This document shows, piece by piece, positions 56,914-64,000 of a DNA stretch of 64,000 nt. Each line of letters opens with the position of its first letter. Position 1 is the first letter of the stretch. The stretch is taken from positions 1 through 64,000 of the forward strand of contig NZ_JACJPV010000003.1 of assembly GCF_014696225.1 (NCBI RefSeq), given 5' to 3'. Origin of the DNA: Anabaena sp. FACHB-1237 (GTDB lineage Bacteria; Cyanobacteriota; Cyanobacteriia; Cyanobacteriales; Nostocaceae). The translations under genes and the position numbers were made by a program. The notes below the pieces were generated by a model, which was not told the DNA's origin, searched no databases, and saw only the letters and a list, made by a program, of their open reading frames with translations.

Positions 56914-57026
56914 AGTTGTAAGCTCACTACTAATGATTGATATCAGCTATCAGGAGTAACCGAGTCATAATCAAGAATTTTGACTTTTCCCCACTCCCTC
57001 CCAACTCCTCGATCACCTGACTCCTA

Positions 57027-59909
57027 TTACCTTGTTTCTATAGTTTCTACACGAAAACGTTCTACTGAGGCAATTAAGTCACGGGATACGCCCACTAAAT
57101 GCTGTAATGCTCCTAAAACTCGCTGCGCTTCTTGTGATGCTTCTTGGGCTGTTAGTTCCACAGATTGCATAACTTGAGCAACTGCGTGAGATGTTTCCGT
57201 TTGTTCTACGGTATCAGTAGTAATGGAACGTACAAGAATATCAATCTGTTCTACCACTTGAATAATATCATCAAGCGATCGCTTGGCTTCTTCTGCCAAT
57301 TCAGTTTGATGAATTACCTGCTGTGTCCCCTCTTCCATTGCCATCATCACTGAGCTAGTTTCGCTTTGGATTTGCATAACTATTTGATCAATTTCTTTTA
57401 ATGACTTAGCCGATTTATATGCTAATTGTCTTACTTCATCAGCTACTATAGCGAAACCTCTACCTGCTTCTCCTGCCCTAGCTGCTTCAATACTAGCATT
57501 GAGAGCTAATAAATTGGTGCGGGAAGCAATCTGAGAAACTATAGCCACGATAGAGCTAATTTCTTGGGATGATTCCGCTAATCGTTTTACTTTACGGCTA
57601 GTTTTTGCCACTGTTTCCCGAATTTCCAATATCCCTACCACCGTATTTTCTACAGATTCACCTCCCTTTTTGGCAATGTCACTAGCTTCACGGGTTACTG
57701 CCGCCGCTTCTCTAGCTGCTTCTGCTACCCGTTGAATGGAATCTGTCATAACTTCCACAGAATTTAGCGTTACTTTTAGTTCTTCTGCTTGTTGTGACGC
57801 ATTCCTAGATAAAGCTCGCGCAAAAGTTTCAGAGTTGGTTAAGTCTCTGGTTACGTCTTTAGTAGCAAATTTCACCTGTTGTACAATATCCCGCAGGTTT
57901 TGAATAGTCAGGTTAAAAGCATCTGCTACTTCTCCTAAAACATCAGTTGTAACTTCAGCTTGGACGGTTAAATCTCCTCTAGCAGCACCTTCTACATCGT
58001 CTAGAAGGCGAATTACCTGACGTTGCAGGTTTTCTTTAGCTTCTTCTTGTTCAATAGCCTTACGTTGGGCTTCATTGGTGGTGGTGAAAATGACCCGTGC
58101 CATGTCGTTAAACCCGGCGGCCAAATACCCTAATTCATCTTCTGAATAAACTGTAGCTTCCACATTCAACTTTCCTTGACGTACAGCATCAAATTGAGCT
58201 TGTAAATCTTGAGTAGTGCGGCGAATTTGCTTGAGGGTAAGATTAGCCATAAACCCTGCGGTTGCTCCTCCAGTGAGTCCTGCTGCTAATACCATTAACC
58301 AACCAGTGTTTCTAGCCGCTTCTCGTTGAGATGCTGGTGTAAATGAAGTAGCGATCGCACTAGCTAAGGCTAAAACTATGGCAGATGCTAAACCTACCGT
58401 ACCGGCTATATACCAATGTTTAGTATGGAGAGGGGCATTTTCAAAGAAGCCAAATAATCCCTGTTTAAAGGATACATTGGGTTCCGCTCTAGGTGTATCT
58501 GATTGAGTCAATCCAGGCACTACTTCTTGTGCGCCAGTGATTCTGAATAACTCTTCATCACGATCTGTATCATTATGAATTGATGAGTCAATAAATTGAC
58601 CAGCAAAACTAGCAGCACTATTATCCTCAGAATCAGGTATTTTGCTGATCATATCTAGTGGTTCTGACATTAACCCCACATCACCACAGGTTGTTTCATC
58701 CCTGAGTTCAAATCCTGAAATATCACCAATATCATCAAATTCGTCAAAATTGTTTAACAACTCTACGTTATTTTTATTGGAAGTCTCTTGACTAGAGGTA
58801 GGAGAATTACTATTAGTGCCAGCAGGAGTATTAAAATTTTCTGATACCTCACGAGACGGTGTAAAAGTCATACTAAAATCTATGGGGTTATCTGCACCAA
58901 AGGCTGATTCAAATAACTCCATATCAAGATTATCATCATCCTCAAGACTGTTTATTTCTGCCCTAATGTTATTATTTGCATCTGGTTCTGATGCCATAGC
59001 ATAGGACTGTTTTATCAATTGAGGATCCAAGTGATTCATTTCCAGTGAAATATGATGATTTAGAGGTTCTGCTGATGCAGACACCGGTGGATTTTGAGTT
59101 AATTCTGAGGTAGATAAGGGTTCTATTTCTTCGCTGATATCGTCCAACCAGCTATCATCATCTCCAAAGGACTGACTTAAATCTCCTGAATAATATCCTT
59201 GATTTTCTCCTGCATTATAATCATCGAAATTAACTGCTAGATTTTTACAGTTTAAATGGCTAAAATCATTACCAGCAGCAACGCTACTATCTAAGTTTTC
59301 TATGTGAAAAGTCTGAGAATTATTTTCCTCCTGATTTTCGTGATTATTAATATTAATTTCTGCAAAAGGATTTTCTGTAAATGGTGAATAGCTGCCATTT
59401 TCATTAATATCTAATGGGCCACTGTTGCTATTTGGATCATCTTCATGTTCTCTAAAAGGTGACAGTTCTAATGAAACAGATATTTCTTCATTACTAATAT
59501 TTCCATCTGCTATAACTGCAAAAGGATCATGAATATTTTCAGATTGCTCTAAATGATTATTGTCAAAATTCAATAGATTCAAATTTGTATCAAAGGGATT
59601 ATTGAGAACAGATGAATTTGATAATAGTTCTACGGTTTCCTGATGAATTGCTGATAGACCATTATTGGCAATAATGGTAACTTCTTCTTCATCTGAGAGA
59701 TATAATACTGTTTGATATTCCGCCTGTGCAACTTCGTACTGTTGTAACACATAATAGATGTGTCCTCTAAGTAAATGCGAATTAGGATCATCTGGTGTGT
59801 CCCGTATTGCTTTGTCAATTAATGTAGCAGCAGTTTCATAGTCTTCTTGTTCATAAGCTATTCTTGCCTGATCATAAGTTGGATTATAATCATTTATATT
59901 TAATGCCAT
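57027..59909 (-). CDS. Methyl-accepting chemotaxis protein with N-terminal TPR (PilJ/HmpD-like)
   Basis: The start at 59909 ([20 protein letters not shown]) has ggagga just before it; an upstream frame start is unneeded. The protein has 960 residues. Residues about 5-85 are TPR-like repeats, and about 90-485 an acidic low-complexity region. Two close membrane helices follow ([26 protein letters not shown] and [22 protein letters not shown]), with almost no periplasmic part. Two HAMP domains come next ([21 protein letters not shown] and [21 protein letters not shown]). The signalling hairpin has the tip [36 protein letters not shown]. It probably senses a cytoplasmic or pilus-linked cue, coupling through the CheW upstream to the CheA-like kinase downstream. 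Confidence 0.92.
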   Translation of the reverse strand: MALNINDYNPTYDQARIAYEQEDYETAATLIDKAIRDTPDDPNSHLLRGHIYYVLQQYEVAQAEYQTVLYLSDEEEVTIIANNGLSAIHQETVELLSNSSVLNNPFDTNLNLLNFDNNHLEQSENIHDPFAVIADGNISNEEISVSLELSPFREHEDDPNSNSGPLDINENGSYSPFTENPFAEININNHENQEENNSQTFHIENLDSSVAAGNDFSHLNCKNLAVNFDDYNAGENQGYYSGDLSQSFGDDDSWLDDISEEIEPLSTSELTQNPPVSASAEPLNHHISLEMNHLDPQLIKQSYAMASEPDANNNIRAEINSLEDDDNLDMELFESAFGADNPIDFSMTFTPSREVSENFNTPAGTNSNSPTSSQETSNKNNVELLNNFDEFDDIGDISGFELRDETTCGDVGLMSEPLDMISKIPDSEDNSAASFAGQFIDSSIHNDTDRDEELFRITGAQEVVPGLTQSDTPRAEPNVSFKQGLFGFFENAPLHTKHWYIAGTVGLASAIVLALASAIATSFTPASQREAARNTGWLMVLAAGLTGGATAGFMANLTLKQIRRTTQDLQAQFDAVRQGKLNVEATVYSEDELGYLAAGFNDMARVIFTTTNEAQRKAIEQEEAKENLQRQVIRLLDDVEGAARGDLTVQAEVTTDVLGEVADAFNLTIQNLRDIVQQVKFATKDVTRDLTNSETFARALSRNASQQAEELKVTLNSVEVMTDSIQRVAEAAREAAAVTREASDIAKKGGESVENTVVGILEIRETVAKTSRKVKRLAESSQEISSIVAIVSQIASRTNLLALNASIEAARAGEAGRGFAIVADEVRQLAYKSAKSLKEIDQIVMQIQSETSSVMMAMEEGTQQVIHQTELAEEAKRSLDDIIQVVEQIDILVRSITTDTVEQTETSHAVAQVMQSVELTAQEASQEAQRVLGALQHLVGVSRDLIASVERFRVETIETR

Positions 59910-59925
59910 TTCCTCCCTCCCAAAT

Positions 59926-60471
59926 TCATCCTGCCCAACGCGCACTCCGTAAAATTGCTATCTGATCTAGTAATTTCAGATATTTCTTTTGCCCATTTTT
60001 TGCAGTTTCAGTATCCAAGATCCATTCACCACGTAGAAATGGGGACATATTGTCAGGTATATTAGTAACTGGTAACAGACATTGAATATCCAGCCAGTGC
60101 ATACCATTAAGTTGTTCGACTGCTAGACCAACTATTGTATCCTGATCCTGGATAGCAATTACCGATATTTCTGAGCAATCAGTATTTAATGGTGTTGTTT
60201 CTCCCAGAAATTGACCTAAATCTGTTACCCAAACTAATCTACCCCTTAAATTTAGAGTACCCAAAAGCAAAGGTGATGTATTAGGTATGGGAGTAATTCT
60301 ATCGGGATTAAGTTCAATAATTTCTTTAATTCCTGTAGCTTGCAGTGCAAACTCCTGTCTTGATGATACATAAAACCTGAGATGTAATTCACACACAGGG
60401 CTTTCTAGGTGTAATTCAGGACGAAGTTGATTTTGTCTGCTACCGCCAAAAAAGTCTCCTTGATTAACCAT
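59926..60471 (-). CDS. CheW-like adaptor (PilI/HmpC-like)
   Basis: A 181-residue single-domain adaptor. After about 25 variable residues the CheW fold runs [83 protein letters not shown] and ends with the [17 protein letters not shown] helix. It links receptor and kinase. First gene of the cheW-mcp-cheA set, with 16 bases to the MCP start. Related Hmp loci carry CheY-like genes upstream; here a perfect palindrome and a TnpB fragment are found instead. Confidence 0.9.
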   Translation of the reverse strand: MVNQGDFFGGSRQNQLRPELHLESPVCELHLRFYVSSRQEFALQATGIKEIIELNPDRITPIPNTSPLLLGTLNLRGRLVWVTDLGQFLGETTPLNTDCSEISVIAIQDQDTIVGLAVEQLNGMHWLDIQCLLPVTNIPDNMSPFLRGEWILDTETAKNGQKKYLKLLDQIAILRSARWAG

Positions 60472-60527
60472 GTTGTTTCATCCTTAACCTCCCAACAATT
60501 GTTTAACTATTCTACAACAGAACGAAA

Positions 60528-60555
60528 GTAGGGGTAATTCATGAATTACCCCTAC
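60528..60555. repeat. Perfect 28-base palindrome
   Basis: gtaggggtaattc-atgaattacccctac, perfectly self-complementary, about 55 bases upstream of the CheW start codon. Similar in design (aattcatgaatt centre) to 48806-48831. Confidence 0.85.
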
Positions 60556-60588
60556 ACAAGAGTCAGGTTTTGAGTCCAGTTGTAGGGT

Positions 60589-60855
60589 ATGGTTAAAAAT
60601 CGTCAACTTGCCAGATCAATTAGTCTGGAAGGATGGAAAGAATTCAGGACGTTATGTGAAGCTAAATCACAAAAGTTTCATAGGGATTTCCGTGTTATTA
60701 GTAGATGGGAAGCAACAAGTCAAATTTGCTCTAAATGTGGATACAAATGGGGTAAACTTGATTTAAAAATTCGGTCGGTTAAGTGTTTGAATTGTGGAAC
60801 TCAACAGGAACGAGATGAAAATGCTGCCAAAAATATAAATAAAAAGTCGGGATAG
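60589..60855 (+). pseudogene. TnpB (IS200/IS605 OrfB) C-terminal fragment
   Basis: An 88-codon frame that begins inside the gene. It has the zinc ribbon CSKCGYKWGKLDLKIRSVKCLNCG and the terminal RDENAAKNI motif with the last RuvC Asp. TnpB is normally about 400 residues, so the first three quarters are deleted. No TnpA remains. Such RNA-guided nucleases belong to IS605-family elements; this copy cannot be active. Confidence 0.9.
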
Positions 60856-60933
60856 GGCATTGCCGCGACTCTAAACGGGCGCAGAGACAGAGTAAGACTA
60901 CTTAGGTAGCGTCCGTCGGTGAAGCGTCAAGAA

Positions 60934-60965
60934 TCACCGCACCTTCAGGTCGGTGAGTATGTCAA
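60934..60965 (+). mobile_element. IS200/IS605-type right end
   Basis: Hairpin tcaccgcacc-ttca-ggtcggtga followed by gtatgtcaa. The subterminal hairpin after tcaagaa and the gtatgtcaa ending are typical of the right ends (and omega-RNA 3' parts) of cyanobacterial IS605-family elements. It lies 78 bases downstream of the TnpB fragment, so the 3' end of one element is kept while its left end is gone. Confidence 0.7.
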
Positions 60966-61498
60966 TCTATGAGCTATAATAAAAAGTAATTAGTGAACAA
61001 GTTGGTATAATTTTACTAATTTTGTGTAAATTATAACTGTAATATTTACAGATGTTGATGTTACTGTTTATAAATCGTCATGATTATTCTTGATATAAGC
61101 AGTTATAAAGGCAAAACAAATGCCACCTATGCTAATATTTTGTAATATCATGGAACAGATAATAATTACACGCAAATTTATATGGAGGTTAATTTCCAAA
61201 GTAATGAAAATCAATCAGGGAAAATAGATTTAGTGAATAGTCACGAGTGGTTAAATAGCTGGTAAATAATCGCTAAATCATACACAGTTTGCCCTAAATG
61301 GTGCGGTGCTAGATAAAATCCAAAGCCAGAGATTGAAATAGTTGGGAACTTGGAGAAAAAGCTATAGAACCAGCTAATTATTATTGTATAGTTTCTGTAT
61401 ATGATTTGTTGAATGGTGCATAAAATTAATTGGGATTAAACTCCTATTTACTATATCATCCTACCCCTACACACCTTTACTACTTTTTGAGTAAGTTT
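60966..61498. other. Gene-free stretch before lepB
   Basis: No gene supported. Several short protein-like frames interrupted by stops suggest decayed coding DNA, but I cannot name a family. Confidence 0.4.
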
Positions 61499-62137
61499 AT
61501 GCAAGATAAAGTATCTGTTAAAAAGTCTAGTGAACAAAATGATCATTCCTGGTTCTTAGAATTGGGGAAAACCGTTACGTTAAGTATAATTTTAGCCTTG
61601 GGTATCCGTACTTTTGTTGCTGAAGCGCGTTGGATTCCTTCTGGTTCAATGGAACCCACTTTACATGGTGTACCGGATCAGTGGAAAGCGGATAAGATTA
61701 TTGTGGATAAGTTAAAGTATAGGTTTACTCAACCGCAACGGGGAGATATTATAGTATTTTCACCGACAGAAGAGTTAAAAAGAGAACAATATCAAGATGC
61801 TTTTATTAAAAGAATTATCGGTTTACCAGGAGAAACTGTAGAGTTAAAAGACGGTAAAGTATTTATTAATAATCGGCCTTTAACAGAGAAATATTTATAT
61901 CCTAATCAACAAACTGTGATTAATGTTTGTAGTTCTAGTCCACAACCACCGTTTTTAACAAAAGCCACTACTATTCCGCCTAATTCCTATTTAGTTTTAG
62001 GTGATAATCGTAACAATAGTTATGATGGACGTTGTTGGGGTGTAGTACCTCGTGGCAATATTATTGGTCAGGCTGTGGTTCGCTTTTGGCCTGTTAATAA
62101 GATGGGAACGATTGATAGGGAGCCAGTGTATCAGTAG
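61499..62137 (+). CDS. lepB: Signal peptidase I
   Basis: I take the ATG at 61499 ([20 protein letters not shown]), giving 212 residues; an upstream non-ATG start would add residues outside the family. One N-terminal membrane helix ([19 protein letters not shown]) is followed by box B with the catalytic Ser ([12 protein letters not shown]), box C ([12 protein letters not shown]), box D with the Lys general base ([20 protein letters not shown]) and box E ([19 protein letters not shown]). It removes signal peptides from exported proteins in the plasma or thylakoid membrane. It converges with crtO. Confidence 0.95.
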   Translation: MQDKVSVKKSSEQNDHSWFLELGKTVTLSIILALGIRTFVAEARWIPSGSMEPTLHGVPDQWKADKIIVDKLKYRFTQPQRGDIIVFSPTEELKREQYQDAFIKRIIGLPGETVELKDGKVFINNRPLTEKYLYPNQQTVINVCSSSPQPPFLTKATTIPPNSYLVLGDNRNNSYDGRCWGVVPRGNIIGQAVVRFWPVNKMGTIDREPVYQ

Positions 62138-62242
62138 TCAGCTATAGGAATAGTCTTAGAATTTTGAAAAAATCTAAGTATTTGTAGGGTGTGTTATTTT
62201 TATTCGTAACGTACCCTACGTATCTTTCAAGAATCAAATATT

Positions 62243-62384
62243 AGAGGATGTTTGTAAGGTCTAAATTAACACAAAAATAGGCTATTGGAAATCGCGTCTA
62301 CACAGGTGGTCAGTGTATAGTAGCGATAGCGCGGCGTGGCGTAAGCCTTATGATATTCGCCCCATACTTTTAAAACATCCCTTA
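62243..62384. mobile_element. MITE-like element, family A, short copy
   Basis: Left end agaggatgtttgtaagg and right end (complement) gggatgttttaaaagt. Shares blocks with 6774-6972 (aaatcgcgtctacacagg, tagtagcgatagcgcg, ttatgatattcgccccatac) but lacks about 50 internal bases. Its right end reaches the crtO stop codon. Confidence 0.7.
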
Positions 62385-64000
62385 CTTTCTTCTGAACACA
62401 GATTGTAAACCTCTAAAAATCGAGTTTTGACTCTGCAAAAATACCCGCGCACAATTACGCCCCGGCATCCCGGAAATTGAGCCTCCTGGATGTGTTCCTG
62501 CACCAGTTAAATAAAGATTTTCCACAGGGGTTTTATAATTAGCTAATTCCGGCAAAGGTCTAAAAAATATCATTTGATCCATCGTCATATCAATATGATA
62601 ATAATTACCTTTATACGCTCCTAACCTTTCACCTAATTCTGCTGGACTTTCTACCCTTCTGGCAATAGTAGCTTGTTTGATATTTGGTGAATAAACTGCT
62701 AATTTATCTATCACTTTATCTGCCACTTGATTTTTTAATTCATCAGTCCAACCAGTGCCATTTAAACCGGTTCCTTCCTTGCCAGCAATTTGATAAGGCG
62801 CGAAAAATTCAATCCATAAAGTATGTTTTCCTGGCGGTGCTAAACTAGGATCGAGGGCACTAGGCATTACTACATACATGGAAGGATCGCTATCAGGAAT
62901 TTCACCAATTGTACATAAACTATGAGCTTTTTCTACATGATTCATAGAGTCAGCAATTAAAATTGAACCTATCAAATATTCATCCTGGTGTTGATGGTGG
63001 ACAAAGTTTAAAGGTTCATTCAATGCTATATCTATTTTTAAAATAGTTTCATTATTATTAACTATTCTTCTGGTTAATCTTTCCCTTAATTGTAAATCAA
63101 TATCATCCTTTTCTGTCATTTGTAAAAACAAACGTTGAGCATCAATATTAGAAATTACTCCATATTTTGCCTGATATTCTTGACCATTTTTAACCCGCAC
63201 TCCCACAGCTTTATTATCATCAATTAATACCTGTTTTACCTGTTGTTCTGTGAGAATTACACCACCTTTACTAGTAACTAATTTCACTAAAGCAGCTACT
63301 AGCGCACCTGTACCACCACGAGGTCTAGCCATACCAGGATTATGACGCATAGACATCATCATTACACCAATGGCCAGATTTTTCTGGGATGGAGGCGCAC
63401 CTAATTCTGACGCTAAACGTGATAGCGGAGCTTTCAAAAATTCCTCATCAAACCATTCATTTAAAATATCTTCTGCACTATTTAACATTGTTCGCACAAA
63501 ATCCATACTTTTTTGTGTTGAACCAACCACAGAAAATAAGTCTTTATATTGTTGTAATGTAAAGTTACTAAAAATATCTATAATTGACTGTGGAGGTGCA
63601 TTAAACATGGGAGTCATGGCGTTAATTGCCCGTAGCCAATAATTAGTAAATTCGGCATATTTTCGCGCATCTCGTTCATTATATCTGGCAATTTCTCCGC
63701 AGGTTTTTTCTAAAGATTTATGGGCTAAAAAGTATTTGCCATCGGGATGGGGACAAAAAACAACGGGATCACATTGTAAATATTCTAAACCATATTTAGT
63801 TAATTCTAATTCTTGTACTACTGGTGCTAAATGAATAAATTCATGGTCAATAGCACAGAGATTAAATTTAAAACCTGGTGTTTCGGGAATACATTCTTCT
63901 GTAGTAGCAGCACCACCAGGAACGGGGCGTTTTTCTAATAATAAGACACTGTAACCTGCTTTAAGTAAATAAGCAGCACATACTAAACCATTGTGTCCAG
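62382..64000 (-). CDS. crtO: Beta-carotene ketolase, CrtO type (cut by window edge)
   Basis: The frame is open to the right edge; about 12-15 N-terminal residues (the first part of the FAD motif) are missing. The visible protein starts AGHNGLVCAAYLLKAGYSVL and has EKRPVPGGAATTEECIPETPGF, FNLCAIDHEFIHLAP, GGTGALVAALVKLVTSKGGV, ISNIDAQRLFLQM and the C-terminal signature NLYLTGAGTHPGGSISGMPGRNCARVFL. It is related to phytoene desaturases (CrtI family) but matches CrtO, the FAD-dependent ketolase that makes echinenone and canthaxanthin in cyanobacteria. Echinenone also fills orange carotenoid protein. A related NAD(P)/FAD carotenoid isomerase is the alternative, less likely from the motifs. Confidence 0.9.
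   Translation of the reverse strand, partial: GHNGLVCAAYLLKAGYSVLLLEKRPVPGGAATTEECIPETPGFKFNLCAIDHEFIHLAPVVQELELTKYGLEYLQCDPVVFCPHPDGKYFLAHKSLEKTCGEIARYNERDARKYAEFTNYWLRAINAMTPMFNAPPQSIIDIFSNFTLQQYKDLFSVVGSTQKSMDFVRTMLNSAEDILNEWFDEEFLKAPLSRLASELGAPPSQKNLAIGVMMMSMRHNPGMARPRGGTGALVAALVKLVTSKGGVILTEQQVKQVLIDDNKAVGVRVKNGQEYQAKYGVISNIDAQRLFLQMTEKDDIDLQLRERLTRRIVNNNETILKIDIALNEPLNFVHHQHQDEYLIGSILIADSMNHVEKAHSLCTIGEIPDSDPSMYVVMPSALDPSLAPPGKHTLWIEFFAPYQIAGKEGTGLNGTGWTDELKNQVADKVIDKLAVYSPNIKQATIARRVESPAELGERLGAYKGNYYHIDMTMDQMIFFRPLPELANYKTPVENLYLTGAGTHPGGSISGMPGRNCARVFLQSQNSIFRGLQSVFRRK

Overview
The window is a low-GC chromosome segment of a cyanobacterium, most likely a filamentous heterocyst-forming one (Nostocales, plausibly the planktonic Dolichospermum/Aphanizomenon type; the genus is inference). 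Reasons: cytochrome b6f genes petC-petA, a CrtO-type carotenoid ketolase, many HIP1 octamers (gcgatcgc), several cyanobacteria-specific DUF proteins (DUF3598, DUF4079, DUF1997, DUF760), a DevBCA exporter, a polyketide/fatty-acid synthase cluster of the heterocyst-glycolipid/PUFA-synthase type, and intergenic DNA full of short tandem repeats and MITE-like elements.

Layout. 1-775: the 3' part of an FGE-sulfatase-domain gene whose C-terminus looks like a variable region of a diversity-generating retroelement. 1400-6625: a VapC fragment, DUF3598 protein, uppS-cdaA, lysA and a RimI-like acetyltransferase. 6770-9770: small accessory genes (a lipoprotein, a GxRPI-repeat protein of unknown function, a zinc-ribbon membrane protein, a DnaJ-pentapeptide protein) between palindromes and MITEs. 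10217-14291: an SDR enzyme, a serine-less alpha/beta-hydrolase, and a three-gene sulfur operon (persulfide-dioxygenase-like hydrolase, rhodanese-DUF2892, TauE/SafE exporter). 14796-18231: glmM and petCA.

18349-36051 is the most distinctive region. devB-devC-devA and a small HTH-like gene run leftward. Divergent from them, a KS-AT-ACP-ACP-KR-DH megasynthase, a degenerate-KS/AT protein, a PfaD-type enoyl reductase, a 32-codon overlapping ORF and an ACP-thioester reductase run rightward. Together they look like an assembly, reduction, reductive-release and export pathway for a long-chain fatty alcohol-type lipid. No glycosyltransferase or phosphopantetheinyl transferase is encoded nearby.

36276-52203 is mostly housekeeping: bioB, an acetyltransferase, selO, an HTH/acidic protein, an ADP-ribosylglycohydrolase, an MFS transporter, tRNA-Arg(ACG), ilvN, an alpha/beta-hydrolase, infC, an N-terminally reduced metalloprotease, DUF4079/DUF1997/DUF760 genes and a group 2 sigma factor. 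53443-60471 is a CheW-MCP-CheA operon resembling the Hmp/Pil chemotaxis-like systems of gliding filamentous cyanobacteria. It appears to be eroding: the CheA HPt has Tyr at the phospho-His position, no receiver domain follows its CheW domain, and a TnpB fragment lies upstream where CheY-like genes might be expected. 61499-64000: lepB and a crtO gene cut by the window edge.

All calls come from reading the sequence and from family knowledge; no database search was run.
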